Assembly (NCBI RefSeq): GCF_047663525.1
Contig: NC_092589.1
Location: 24,425,001 to 24,489,000, forward strand
Source of the DNA: Anas platyrhynchos
Taxonomy: Eukaryota > Chordata > Aves > Anseriformes > Anatidae
DNA length: 64,000 nt
Direction: 5' to 3'
Made by a program: the position numbers and the translations under genes. The notes under the pieces are model-generated. The model saw nothing but the letters and a program-made list of their open reading frames with translations, did not search any database and had not been told where the DNA came from. Below are positions 27,601 through 39,200 of the stretch, piece by piece; the stretch's first letter is position 1, and every line of letters starts with the position of its first letter.

Positions 27601-30600
27601 AAAATGTGTTTCTTCTGGCTCCAGGGGGCTGAAGGGCAATAATATCCCTAGAAACAGATTAATTGAAGAGAGTTTGGGAGTCTTAAAATAGTAAAGAATA
27701 GGTTTTATATGGAATCTATTGAAATATGGCAAGCTCCCAGCAGGCATTATTCATAACTATTTTTTTAAGGAACCACACCCAACCCAAAAGTTAAAAATGC
27801 AGCTAAACACTGCTATCATTTTCAGCTGCAACTATCCCATGCAAAAGCTCATTTTTGCAGCAGAGAAAACATTCTGCATCTCATTAGAAAGGCTGAAGTC
27901 ATAATTAATTTTGCTAGATTAAAGTGGTTAAGAAACAGTTTAATGTAAACTGGTGATTAGAAAGGAAAATGTCAGTTGATCTCGTAGTCAAGGTTTCTTC
28001 AGTGTAGTTGTGTGAGTAATGACTGTGCTAACTGTAAAGCAGTCAAAGATGTTTGCATAAATACGGAGCCAGAGCAGAGTTTGGCTTTAAAGAGAGGTCT
28101 AGGCTGTTAGGAGACCAGTAGTTCAATGAATCATGCTAAGACTGTGCAACAGTGCTCGTATTTCAGCAAGTTACCATTGCACAAAAAGCATGATTTTCCA
28201 ATACTGCACAAAACCCAGCCTAGCACAAAAGAAAAAAAAAAAAGCTACACAAGAAACAACAATTGCGGTTAGCAGAGGGCTTTAAAGGTCAAATTTACTG
28301 CACAGAGAACTGGGTGACGATAGCTATAGCCGAAGAAAAGCTGACAGCTACGGCCAAACCGAACTGCATCAACTCATGTAGCAAAACACAGTGATTAATC
28401 ATGAGTGAAGGCATCATTTTAGAGAATGAAGGTAAAATAAACAACAGCAGGATGCAGATGTTAAGACTGAGGTTAAGTCCATCGGTAAGAGTATGTTAAT
28501 ATCCCATATTCGCAGCTTCTAGGTGATGAAATTGCTGCACAGCCTCCTTAAAACTGTTGCAGAGTAACTAGATTTAAACACAATGATTTGTTGTTTACTG
28601 TATTTTTCTATAGTCCTCAACAAAATGAAGGCGCAAGACGATGGAATCTTTCAAAACAGATTCTGGATTGATAGCAAAAAGGCAAGCTGTACAAATCTTG
28701 AAATGTCTAAATCCTTATCATAAATTCTACATTTACTGTAAAGTAAATAATAACTGACTCACACTACATCTAAGAAATAAATTGGTACTATCTACCAAGT
28801 GCTGTTAGATTACCAGACTGAATGATCACGTTAGCAAGTAACATGCCATCAATTACAACATAGCCATAGCTGCACTGTACCACCACCTGTGATGCATGAA
28901 GTAAACCCAAACACGTTAAAAGTTTATACAGACAGACAGGACTGAGAATTTGAAACTAGTCATGCCCTTTCCTTGTAGTGGCAAAGCTAGTAGTTTTCCC
29001 CCTGTACAGAAGAATCACTGCTGAAATCCGTCTTCTTCACGTGTAACAAGACACAGTAACAATCTCACAGGAATTCTCATCAATATTTACAGTCCTTTAA
29101 AAGAACACCTAGCTGTAAATCCACACAAAGATTGGAATGAGGGTAGACCAAGCAACTGGAAGTCATAACTAGCTTCACAAACTCGCCTTCTCCAATCTAT
29201 GAAATGCCATCTGCAGCCTGGGTTTGTGAGATCAGATAGATAAACCTTGAAGTGAATACAAATATGCTTTCAGATAAATAAAGATACGCATTCAGATAAA
29301 TGACATCATGTATGTCATGCTCCTACATGACATACAGTACCTGGAAAAGACAAGATATTAGGGAATAAAAGAAACTTTCCAAAACCCAGAAGAAAGAGCA
29401 CACTGGTGGATGCCTCAGCAGGAACATTTCAGCAAAATTTGCTGTTTAGCCATGGACATTTTTGAGGGGTGGCAAGAGAGAAGATATACTTCTAGTTAAT
29501 TAAGCTGCTCGAAAGCCTAGAAGCATGCTAAACTCTACTCCTAGACACTGAGTGAATGGTAGCAGTGATGACAGTAATTGCTCATAGTCGCTAAGTTATA
29601 CCAACAAAGCTCCCGCAGAGATAGGGAACACCAGGAGAGCAAGGAGCTGTCAGACTACAAGATTTTGCTGTACAGAGTTTCACTGAAAGCAATAGCATAA
29701 ATATTAAAAATAAATAAATAAATACAAATAACTAAAAATATAAAATGTAAATATTTTTAAAAACTTTAAAGTGATTTAAAAATTGTTACTGTAATTTTTT
29801 TATTAAAAATAAAATAAACCCATTCTTAAAATGATTGAGCCTGAAGGACAATGAAATACCTAAAGGAAAGCAGAAGGCAGCCGTCTCATTTGTTGTGACT
29901 AGCATCACTTGTGATAGAGGAGCAAAAGAGAATGTTCTTACTGAAAGACTACACAGAATGTTGGAGAACTTGGCTACATGCATGTTGCTAATGAAATAGG
30001 CATCACAATTTGAGAACAAGGCTCAAAATTCAAGTGCATCAGCTGATGACAAGAGAGGAAAGCAGAGAGATAAATACAGGTATCATTGTGCAAGGATTCA
30101 GAACAGCCACTCCTAATTTTTTCTTTTTGGAAGACTCTTTCCTTAGAACATGATTGCAGTGGTACAACTTGCATCTGAGGTCATTTATCTCTGCCTCCTC
30201 AACCTCTCAGGCCTTTCCTTGTGGCTGATCTCACTCATTTCCACCATTAGGTCCTTTCTCTACAATTCAGGGAACATCTGGAAACAAAGTCCTGTGTCAT
30301 TACGGCTCTATACCCTCAGGAGATAGTACCTCTGAAGTGGTGTTAACAGTTTCTCCTGCACAAAATAACCATATTTTCAAAAGCAACCACCGAGGGGAAA
30401 CACGTAGTAAAGGGGAAACATGCAGTAAAGACGACTATAGCTGAGAGCAATAGAGAAAGATACCAGCAAGGGATACAGAGCAGAACTGATAAAGGAAAAA
30501 ACATCTGTCCAACGTTAACAAGGATCCTTCAGATCATGAAAGGTGGTTCCAACCCTTCTCCAAGATTCTGACTCAGTTTAGGACTAGCATGAGCCTTATC

Positions 30601-33600
30601 CTCTTCTTCACAGAAGGTAAATAGAAATGGAGGCCAGCTCTTTGCTTTCTTTTATTGGTACATGTCAAAGAAACATTTATAAGCCACTGACAGACTCTAT
30701 GTAAAGCTGTATTTCTTTGTGATAAATGAGGTGGTGTTTGTTTTTTTTTTAAACACATCAAGTTCATCTCCAATTTCTGTAGCCAAGACCTGTTGTCAGG
30801 ACTAACATTTCCAAGCACAGATCCCACTACTCCAGCACCCTTTAACCATACATTGGATTCTGGGCTAGGAAATGTCACTGCTCAGGCAATGCTGTTGCAC
30901 AAACAAGTGATCTTATCATCTGGAAGTCTGGGAATACAGGCATTCTCTGATTCAGTATTCCTAATAAAAACATGGTTTTATACAAGGTACTAAAGTTTAG
31001 CAAGACCTCATATTCCAAAATATTTCCTTTTATTTTGCTGAACATGTTTGAGTTTGTTGGACCTTAGCTAGCATTTTCTTGTTAAATCCTGCCATCGAAT
31101 TGCATCAATATGATGCTCAGACAAGAAACAGCCTTTTCATCCGAGAGGAGAGAGGAAGGAGTAAAATCAGCTCAATATTTTGAAAGATTATAAACAAGGA
31201 ACATTGAGACTAGTAGGGAGTATTCTGCCAGGACTCTTCCCAGTCAGGTGTTACATGTTAAACTAAGATTGTCCGCACACACCCTCGATGGCTGCGGCTC
31301 AAGACAATTTGTGTTGAGGCTTCACAACATAAATTGTGCTAATGTTTTATAAGCAAGTTATCAAAAGGTCACCCACAAAAAGAAACACCCAGGTTATGAA
31401 GGGCTCTGGCACGTGAGACTTTCAGTATTACACAGCAGGGCATCTGTCACATCTAATGACAACAACTGTTTCAGCCACACTGGGCTCTGCTTGTGTTTTT
31501 GCATATTATGGGAGGAAAAAAAGGTGTCATAAGGCTCTGGTCTGCAAGACAGAAAGAACAATACACCACATCAACACCCCTGACTCAAGTTCCTTGACTG
31601 AGCAAACGGTAACACTTACCTTTTGATCTTCTGTGAATTCTGAGTTGTTGTGCTGAGACTGTGCCTCCTTTTGTAGATGTCTCGCTAATCTGGGGAAAGG
31701 GGGAGAAAATCGAAGAGTGAGAACACAACACAACACAGAACCCTGCCGCCGCCACCACCACCACCATCTCCTGCAAGTGTGCCAGCAGAAAGGTTCACAG
31801 ACTGCTGCTCCAAAGGGTTTCTTTTTCACATGTATGGCAGGCCATACAGAAAAACAAAACAAACAAAACACAAGTCAGACACGGTAAGTACCTACATTAG
31901 GCAGGAAAGACCACATATATAATGTGTCATGAAGAAAGAACAGGTATGAACGATCTTCTAACCAACAGCCCCTTTTATAAGCACTGACCTTTTTCCCTCT
32001 CTCCATCCCTTTTTTGCATGTTTTGTGTTTTTTTTTACATAAAGTATACTGCTTATGAAAACAAGCCCACGTGTTTCTCATAGAGAATTTGATGGCCAGG
32101 AGAAGAGGCTGTAGGCATAAAGAACTGGTCCCCAGGTACTGGCCACACACCCTCCCACCACGAGAGTCGGGGGCACCTTGGCTGCTGCCCTCAGGGTGCA
32201 TTAGCTCCCATCTGCCCCCATCAGCATCATACACAGTGCCCAGCCTCCACCCGTTACCAGCACAGAGACCGGAGTACCGAGGGGTTTGGGAAGTAACAGT
32301 CAGCAACCAGCTGGAGAAAGCGAAAGGAAGCCAGAGAGGGAATCTATGGGAAGAGTCACGGCTTCCGTTTGGGGAGGAAGGGGAAAATTAAACAAGCAAA
32401 ACTGAGCAATTGCTGTCATTCTCTGCAAAAATATACGTATGTATACATAGATATTTATTTAAAGGCAGTGCAGAGGGGTGTTGAGGGGAAAACTCAGGCA
32501 AAACAGCAGCATTTGGGACACCCCAGTGTACTTCCACCTTGTACTGCTATACTATTAGGGGAATTCAGCTCCTCACCATGGGTGCGGTGGGCACCAGTCA
32601 GTTTGGGGGTGGGGAGGGAAGGTTAAAACAGACATGTACACAACAAGAGGCTGCTGCCAAAGCCTGCAGCAGGAACAGACACCAGACCTCAACTATTTCT
32701 TTGCTGTTTCCCTAAAAATAAGCCCTATTAAAAAGACACAAGGATTGAAGCTACTGCAGCTTTCAGCTAGCAGTAGCAAAGCAGCAGTCAAAGGGGACAA
32801 CGTAACTTCACAGCTCAGTGCCATAACCTTTGTTCGTAATGGGGAAAAGACGGTGGCAGAGTAAAGTCACAAAGCGCAAACATGCTGGAACCCAAACACA
32901 CAGTCAGTCCCTCGGTGCTGCCCTGGCGGTATAACGCAGGTGATAAACAGCAAGCTGTGTATGTGCACCACATCGGGCATTTAAAACCAACAATTTAAGA
33001 AAAACACATCACCATGGCAGCGATACACCACCCACAACAGACAGCATCACAGTACGAACAATTCTGCAAGCACTAGTGACACAATGCTCTTTCCATTTGT
33101 CACCAATGGAAAAAAAAAAAAGAAACACCACACACCCTAATCCACATCAATGCATCTGGTGTCCCACTTCAAGCTTGTTCGAAGCTGGATCAGACCAAGT
33201 TCCACAGACTGGAGTGTTTGACACAGAAGATGCTGCTGGGGGCTCAGGGGGCTCTCATGGAATTAAGCACCCAAATGAGTAAGGGCTGATACTTGCAACA
33301 AACCTCCCAGATCATCGACCTGAGCAGATGTAGGTCCCCCTGGACACGGGAGGCAAGTGTTCTACGCCTGTGTTCTAAGTCAGCAGCCATTAAACCCCTG
33401 AAAGAGACTAACTGCAACTCAGGAAGATCTTTTTCAGTGTCAGCGAGCTCATCATAACCAGTTTATGCCCAGCCTTCCTACACTGATCTGTACCGACCTT
33501 GGCAACGCCAGCAGCATCCAGCCAGCCCACCAGCATGCTCATTACTCCCATCTCCGGTTGCCCTTTGAAAAGGTGACAGCACAAAACCATGCTGTTATAT

Positions 33601-34969
33601 CTCCAGAGCTATGTGGAAGTATCTTGCTCTGTGCTGCTTGCTGGCAGCTTCTACTCTAGAGATTGAAGTGGTCATGAATCCACCTGCTGTACCTAAAGGA
33701 GGTGGATACGCACGCTGAAAAGGTTCTGCTCCTTCCCAGGAAATCCCTGCAATCCTTTGATCTCCCCCCTTTCTTCTTCCTCTGGAAGCAGCAGAGTTCA
33801 TCTACTGACTTCTCTGTTCAGACAAAAGTCACTGATCAAGCTTGCGAGAGTAACTTACAGTGTGACTACCAAGAGGAGCTTTCTAACAAAGATCTCACAC
33901 TGCTACAAAGCCAGAATAAAGCCAGGGCGCGGAGATCACCTCAGTTCTCGTCAGCCACGAGTGATGCTGGGAGGCAGGCAATATACACCATGCTTCATCT
34001 CTTGAACTGGGCTGCCTGCAGACATTTAGTGACCCTTCTTAGCGAAGCAGGCTCAGACTGAGAAGCCTTTATGCTTTCCGTTCTGAGGGAAAGTTGTCAA
34101 ATGGAAGTGACTGCTGGCACTGCCAAGGTGGTCTGAAGCATTAGGATCCTACTCCGCTCCTTGTAAGTGCCCGCATATAAGGACACAAACTTTTTGAGGG
34201 ATGTTTTTCCTTCCTTTACTTTCCAAAGGAAGTTTTTGTCACCTGAGACACGGATCTGGAGAAGATCCCCGTGGCAAGGTTTGCAGTAACGGCCTGGCCC
34301 TGATACGGATCCCACCAGCGGACTGCAGATCCCTGAACCCACAGCATCCTAACCACGAGCTGACAAGGCCGGGGCACCTCAGGGCTGCGGGCACCTCAGG
34401 GCTGAGGGCACCTCAGGGCTGCCGGTACCTCACGGCACCTCAGCCGTTAGCACCGGGACGCTCTGGGCAACAAGTGCGAGCCCCCTGCCCCCCCCCCCAG
34501 CACAATCCCACCCGCACAAGCCGCCTTGGGAGCCCCCGGGACAAACTCCGAGCCCGCCGGGCCCCTCGCTGCCGCCGGGGGTCCCCGCCCGGCGCCGCCC
34601 TGCGCTGCCGGCTGCGTCCCGGCGGGCCGGGCGCCATGGCTGGCCGCGGCCGGGCGCCCCCTCACACAGCCCCGGGAGGGGTCCGGCGGTGCCGGGGCGC
34701 CCCGCTCCGCCCCCCCCCGCGTTGCATAACGGCACCGGGGCCAGCCCCGGAGCGGGGGGGACCCGGGGCACAAGGCCTAGGCCCCGCGGCCACCTGCCCC
34801 CCCCCGCCCCGGCCCGGGGCCCCTGTGCGGGGAGCCGCGCGCTGCGTGCCCGCACTCACATCTGGTACTCGTCGATGGCCTCCACCAGCTGCCCCCAGGA
34901 GTCGAAGTCGGTGCCCTTCCTGAAGCTGGCGCCCCAGCGCTGCAGGAGGCTCCGGGCCGCCTCCGACAT
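8954..34969 (-). CDS. AIDA: AIDA, axin interactor, dorsalization-associated protein (306 aa)
   Basis: Complete ten-exon coding gene on the minus strand: 34860-34969, 31620-31689, 25113-25166, 24260-24314, 19293-19356, 18752-18858, 14141-14263, 10477-10599, 9886-10003 and 8954-9050. The exons sum to 921 bases, 306 codons plus TGA, the same length as human AIDA, and phases agree at every junction. Residues 1 to about 100 form the helical N-terminal domain ([16 protein letters not shown]...). An acidic linker [10 protein letters not shown] follows near 130, then a C2 domain from about 157 to 303 ([20 protein letters not shown]...). AIDA binds Axin and restrains Axin-driven JNK signalling in zebrafish, and in mouse it supports HRD1-dependent ER-associated degradation of lipid-synthesis enzymes. 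It starts 35 kb from MIA3's side and runs head-to-head with BROX. Confidence 0.96.
9666..9694. repeat. (AT)n microsatellite
   Basis: Uninterrupted AT dinucleotide run of about 14 units in AIDA intron 9. Confidence 0.95.
9886..10003 (-). CDS. AIDA: AIDA coding exon 9, C2 domain
   Basis: Encodes [20 protein letters not shown] then [19 protein letters not shown]. Acceptor GTTTTAG, donor GAACT|GTAAGT. Confidence 0.95.
10477..10599 (-). CDS. AIDA: AIDA coding exon 8, C2 domain
   Basis: Encodes [20 protein letters not shown] then [21 protein letters not shown]. Acceptor TCCTGCAG, donor AAAAG|GTACGT. Confidence 0.95.
11035..12110 (-). mobile_element. CR1 LINE, 5'-truncated, with reverse-transcriptase fragment
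   Basis: Inserted in AIDA intron 7, transcribed in the same direction as AIDA. The plus strand begins with the reverse complement of the ATTCTATGA-type CR1 3' end (CAAAATCATAGAATCATTTA) and then the conserved 3' UTR. At 11782-12040 the minus strand reads an ORF2 reverse-transcriptase segment: [20 protein letters not shown], then DDLDEG and the catalytic-site block FADDTKLCG. It lacks all of the upstream RT and endonuclease regions, as expected for 5' truncation during target-primed insertion. The ORF is interrupted downstream, so it is a dead copy. The 5' edge is uncertain by about 60 bases. Confidence 0.92.
12262..12340. repeat. A/C-rich low-complexity tract
   Basis: Runs of AAAACA and CACACG repeats next to the 5' edge of the CR1 copy. 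Confidence 0.6.
14141..14263 (-). CDS. AIDA: AIDA coding exon 7, start of C2 domain
   Basis: Encodes [20 protein letters not shown] then [21 protein letters not shown]. Acceptor TTTTCAG, donor AAAGG|GTAATG. One substitution from human is visible in the C2 strand (TIN versus TIR). Confidence 0.95.
14264..18751 (-). other. AIDA: AIDA intron 6
   Basis: 4.5 kb of intron with no recognised exon. A T-run lies at 16674-16692 and an A/C-rich tract at 18140-18172. Confidence 0.85.
18752..18858 (-). CDS. AIDA: AIDA coding exon 6, acidic linker
   Basis: Encodes [20 protein letters not shown] then [15 protein letters not shown]. Acceptor TTTCACAG, donor CCAG|GTAGGG. Human has RRILAPG at the start. Confidence 0.95.
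19293..19356 (-). CDS. AIDA: AIDA coding exon 5
   Basis: Encodes [22 protein letters not shown] (residues 97-118). Acceptor CTCTGCAG, donor CTCAG|GTAAGA. Confidence 0.95.
19357..24259 (-). other. AIDA: AIDA intron 4
   Basis: 4.9 kb of intron without any recognised coding segment or clear mobile element. Confidence 0.85.
24260..24314 (-). CDS. AIDA: AIDA coding exon 4
   Basis: Encodes [18 protein letters not shown] and ends at CCAA|GTAAGT in phase 1. Acceptor is TCCTAG. Confidence 0.95.
25113..25166 (-). CDS. AIDA: AIDA coding exon 3
   Basis: 54 bases, phase 0 at both ends, encoding [18 protein letters not shown] (residues 61-78). Acceptor TTTTCAG, donor ACAG|GTATAG. Confidence 0.95.
26012..26029. 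repeat. G-rich run
   Basis: Ten G then A then six G on the plus strand, a possible G-quadruplex former on the strand opposite the AIDA transcript. Confidence 0.7.
29310..29335. repeat. Perfect 10-bp inverted repeat
   Basis: GTATGTCATG and CATGACATAC separated by a 6-base loop (CTCCTA). Could form a hairpin in the AIDA pre-mRNA. No function is assigned. Confidence 0.8.
29699..29820. repeat. AT-rich low-complexity tract
   Basis: About 120 bases composed mainly of A and T with AAATA units, in AIDA intron 2. Confidence 0.75.
30394..30429. repeat. 18-bp tandem duplication
   Basis: GGGGAAACACGTAGTAAA followed directly by GGGGAAACATGCAGTAAA. Confidence 0.75.
31620..31689 (-). CDS. AIDA: AIDA coding exon 2
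   Basis: Acceptor TTCCCCAG, donor AAAAG|GTAAGT. Encodes [23 protein letters not shown] (residues 37-60). Confidence 0.95.
34372..34422. repeat. 17-bp GC-rich minisatellite, three units plus a degenerate fourth
   Basis: Units GGGCACCTCAGGGCTGC, then ending in GA, then GC, start at 34372, 34389 and 34406. A diverged unit with GGTACCTCAC follows. Sits at the edge of the CpG island in AIDA intron 1. Confidence 0.9.
34860..34969 (-). CDS. AIDA: AIDA coding exon 1 (start codon)
   Basis: ATG at 34969-34967 with G at -3. Encodes [20 protein letters not shown] then [16 protein letters not shown], ending at donor CAGAT|GTGAGT in phase 2. Lies inside the CpG island. Confidence 0.95.
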
Positions 34970-34979
34970 AGCCCCAGCA

Positions 34980-34991
34980 CTAGGGCACCAT
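34980..34991 (-). other. Minimal upstream ORF before AIDA (M-V-P-stop)
   Basis: ATG GTG CCC TAG on the minus strand ends 10 bases before the AIDA start codon. It is relevant only if the AIDA transcript starts upstream of it. Confidence 0.5.
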
Positions 34992-35199
34992 GCTCACCCC
35001 GGGACGGGGCACCGGGACTGGGCACCGACACCGCCGGCACGGCACAGCCCAGCCCGGCACGGCCCGGCACGGCCCAGCCCCGCCGCGGCGACAACCAAAC
35101 GCGGCGGCCGCCTCCCGCCAGCGCCGCCCAGCGAGGGCGGCTGCGCCGGCCGCGCCCGCGACATCGCTACCGGGGCGGCAGCGCCCGCCCGCGGCTGGG

Positions 35200-35297
35200 G
35201 GAGCGCCGCCCCCGGCCGCCACCGTCACCGAGCCCCAGCCCCAGCCCGGGCGGGGACCGCTCCGCTCCGCTCCTCCCCGCCACCGCAGGGCCCCCAG
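35200..35297 (+). other. BROX: Probable BROX non-coding exon 1 (3' boundary)
   Basis: A good donor CCCCAG|GTGAGC ends this segment inside the CpG island and faces the acceptor at 36227. The 5' end is an estimate; the start site cannot be read from sequence. Confidence 0.5.
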
Positions 35298-36227
35298 GTG
35301 AGCAGCGCTGCCCATGGGGGGGTCTGGAGGGGCGGAGGGGGGCAGCGGAGCTCCGCGGGCGCTGCCTGCGGCCGGGCGCGGTGCTGGGTCCCGCAGCGGC
35401 CTCGCTGCGGCCGGGGGAGGGCGCCCGGGCCGGCCCCTGCCCGCCTCACAGAGCCTCCGCGGCCGGGCCGGGCCCCTCCGGGCTTTGTCCCGGGCAGCCT
35501 TTGTGTGTCCCCGCCGCGAGGAGGCTGCTGCTGTGGCTCCGTACAGCCCGCACGGCTTCCTGGGCTTGTTATAAGCCGGCCTCTAGCCGGGCATCGCTGC
35601 GGGAAGCCTGTGGAAAGCCCTCGTCAGGGTGCCCGTCGTAGCTATGTGTCCTGGAGCTGAAGGCGAGGAGGAAGGATAGGCCCTTCTGGCCGAGCTCCAC
35701 CACACCTCCAGCTCTGTTGTAAACACATCCAGGGTTTTTTTTAAGGGTTATTACACAATTACCTTCATCGGTATCAATAGGCCTCAATAACGGCTAATAA
35801 CGCATCGATCAGACACAATGTAATGATAGTAATGAACCGAGATATGCCTGTAAATGACATAGGAATATTCAGCCTTACACAAGAGAGAACAATTTTTATT
35901 TATTTATTTATTTTTTTAAGTAAGGAGGTGTGCAGGGACATAGAATAAAGAAGGCAGAGCTTTTTGTCCCACCTAAAATAGTTACCTCATAAAAAATACA
36001 TATTTTAACAGAATGAAATTCTAAAACTAATGTGGACGATGAGGACAAGGCCCATGAAAGCTTAGTGTTTCAAGTGGAAAACATTATTTACTGTAATTAT
36101 ATATTTAACTGCTCACATTCATTTCTTTTCCTATTGTTTACATTTGGATTTTGTTGTTGTTGTTTTTTTGTTGGTGGTGGTTTTTTTTTGTGAGCTGAGG
36201 AGCACCCAATTGTCTCTGTTTCTACAG

Positions 36228-36282
36228 GCACTCTCTTCTTTCCACACTTCAGACTTGACGCAAACAACACTACAGAGCGAAA
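36228..36282 (+). other. BROX: BROX 5' UTR part of the first coding exon
   Basis: Lies between acceptor TTCTACAG and the start codon. The 5' UTR is thus split by an intron of about 930 bases. Confidence 0.75.
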
Positions 36283-39200
36283 ATGACTCACTGGTTCCAT
36301 CGCAACCCTTTGAAGGCTACAGCTCCCGTCCCCTTCAATTTTTACGGGGTAGCCACCACTCCAGCTGCATCAAAGATCTGCAAGTAAGTGTGCCTGTCAT
36401 TAGCTTGAGTCTGTCTCTGGCAGTTTGGAGGACCTCTTGAAAAATGATGGTTATTCTTCAGTTTTTGTTCTGAAGATAGCTAGAAATGTGTGGGCTGGGA
36501 GACAATGAAACAGTGATAACGCCAAACATTTACTTACAAAGAATGAATTATCCAGTTTTAAAGTTTCTTAGTACGCAGCAAGACCTATTACAATAATTCA
36601 GAGGCAAAAGACTGAGCATTTCATTGTCTTTCTGATGACTGTGCATTCTTCTGCAAAAGATTGGTTGAAGTAATTTCCCTAAGTAAGACATGAATGTTCG
36701 ATTGTAGCTAGGAATATAATGGGAAGAGATCTCAGTTTTCGTAGATCTATTCTTATCTCTTCATATGCTTGTCCTATTCTAATGTTGAAGAATGCTTCTT
36801 TCCTTCTCTTGCCCCCAGCCTCTTGGAGATAAGGGAACATTTATTAATCTATAGTTCTATCACAAACTAAAATAATAAGTGCTGGTTACCCATTGCTATC
36901 TGTCCACAATGGTTTACACTTTAAACTAAGAAAATCTACCTTTTGTATCCAGAGGTGAAAGGAAGATTTTTCTGTATTGATTGGCATCTTTCTTTCAAAG
37001 CAGCTTTCCTTGTGTTAAGGTAGCTAAATTGCATGCTTAGCTTCCTTAGCCAGAAGAGTGGTGGTAGACATGGGTGAGTTTAATGGTTTTTTTAATGTTT
37101 TCAGGTTAAACTTAGTGGTTTTCTATATTTTTTTTCTTTTTCTCCACCCCATACAGTGATCTGCGATTGTCTCGAACGCGACTATTGGAGCTATTTACAG
37201 ACTCGAGTTGTAATCCAGAAATGATGAAGAACGCAACTGATTTGTACTTCTCACTCTTACAAGGTAAGAACACACAAAACTGCTAATAAAACAAGAAGTA
37301 TATAGTTTGTGTTTTAATGACACTTCTCAGATTGTCCGTTGAGCTAACCTTATTGTAAGAAGCTCTGCAGTTCTCAGGAAGCCAGGTATCTTCATGGCTT
37401 TTGTGCTTGATACCAGTCATGGGCACTTGTGAGGCCCTTTCTGCAAGTTTCAGTGTCCTTTGTGACCTGATAGCAGAAAGCGTTGGCAGTCTTGCCCTCT
37501 TGCTTTTAACCTCATTCTCCTTGCTGGAGGAGGAGAACTGTCTCTTACCATTGTGGTGAATTGCTCAGGTATAAACTGAATCTGTTACGTAGTTGTTAGG
37601 AGTCCCTCTTCAGTGTAAACTCCTGGTTTGTCTATTACTAGATAATAGAACTTACTGCAAGTTTACACTTCTGCTGCTTGGGTATATACAGTTTCTCATT
37701 AGTGTAGCATCTGTATTTTCAGCAGGTGCAGGAGCATTCCCTTGAAATCTTCCTTCTGACGATATTTTTATGACTCTCTCTGTAGCAGTCAGATGCTCAG
37801 ACAAGTTACTGAGGATCAGGTTTACAGGAATCAGATGACTGATGAAAAATATGTTACCCTTCAGTCCGGAAAGTGAAGCAGCTCAAGTTGATGTAGTTCC
37901 CTCAGTCTTTGCAGGGGTGTAAGCTAATGAAACATTTTAGAAAAATAAGATAACAGTCAAAGTTACTCCAGATAAGAGTTGGAGAGTTTCTTCAGGAAAG
38001 CACTGTGTTTGGTCACTAAAATCTCTTGCACGTGAAAGAAACAAGTATTTTCTGTCTTTATAAATGTTTTATAAATGTGTCAGAAATGAAAACTGTAGCC
38101 CAAATAGATGGTGTTGCAAGTCTCAAGTTCTTGAAGTCTGTAAGACCTGACTAGGCCCAAACCAGTCTTCTTCCTCCCTGAAAAAATCTTTCTTAGCCTT
38201 GCATATGCTGACATTTGAACATTCCATAGCATGAGCTCCATCCTACTGACTGCTGCTTTCTGGGCAGCTGGACATGCAGAAGCAATTTCCTGTAGCGTAG
38301 CCCTGACGACTAGCTGAGTCCATGCGTGTAAGCCTTTTTTCTTCTTCCTGTTGACCAGGCAGCTTTCCCTGGAATTTCCCTATCATCGTTACAGTAGCAG
38401 GGACAGGCACTCCTTGTGAGCAGCCACAGCCATCCTGTACCCAACTCTGTCAAACTCCCAGCTAGTCACCACATGAGACAGGGAGACAGCTGCAAGGTTT
38501 TCCTTAAGCAATCAAGACTTAAAATCGTAGAGTGGCTAGGATTGGAAGGGGCCTGCCATAGTCAGGGAAAAGCCTGCTGGGCTACCACTCCACAGTGGTA
38601 CACTTCGTTTTTAATCACACTTTGTTTTTAATCACAGCCAGTTTGTCTTTTTGCAAGTCTTCCTCTCAAGATACTGAGGAATAAAAGTCCCAGAAAGTAA
38701 CATGGATTTTTGAGTGGTACAACAAGAAACATTTCTTTATTTGTATTCTCATTGATCCCCATTTATTTGTTACTAGTTTCCATTCCTTTCTTTGATATTG
38801 TCTGGCAGGACTTTTTATTTTCCTTGTTCCGTAGGTTTTATCCTCTCACTGGATGGCTCTTCCCAAGAATGCAAGTTGCGATATATTCAGAACTTTAAGT
38901 GGACAGATACATTACAAGGGCATGTTCCAAGGTATGCATGCTTTTATGATTATAGGGTATGCAGCTGTTCCCTTTTGTGCTGTCACCTGTGCATATATGG
39001 AATGAACATGTGAAGGAAAACTTGAAAATGTAGCAAACGCTACAAAGTATACAGCAAATGTTACACATGGAGTAGTTTTCAAAAATTTGTTGCATTGTGT
39101 TTTTGATAGTTGCCATACTGTGTTAGGTGTACTGACATGTACTAAGGTGTACGTACTGAAGCATGTGCCACATTTATATAAAAAGAGGTGGTAATGCATG

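Larger units (their letters stand above)
25167..31619 (-). other. AIDA: AIDA intron 2
   Basis: 6.5 kb, the largest intron. Contents: a G-run at 26012-26029, a hairpin at 29310-29335, an AT-rich tract at 29699-29820 and a short tandem duplication at 30394-30429. No exon is recognised. Confidence 0.85.
34480..35560. promoter_or_regulatory. CpG island, bidirectional AIDA/BROX promoter
   Basis: Abrupt rise in G+C with dense CpG over about 1.1 kb, flanked on both sides by AT-rich sequence. AIDA's first coding exon points left from 34969 and the probable BROX exon 1 points right and ends at 35297, so the two start sites must lie within about 330 bases. GGGCGG/CCGCCC-type SP boxes are common; no TATA box is seen. 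Shared regulation is inferred from this geometry. Confidence 0.85.

Noticed and set aside
34201-35660. Long open frames of 100-320 codons on both strands
   Set aside because: They coincide with the CpG island, where few stop codons arise by composition. They are Ala/Pro/Arg/Gly-rich, overlap each other in several frames and show no recognisable domain. Only the minus-strand AIDA exon 1 is supported.
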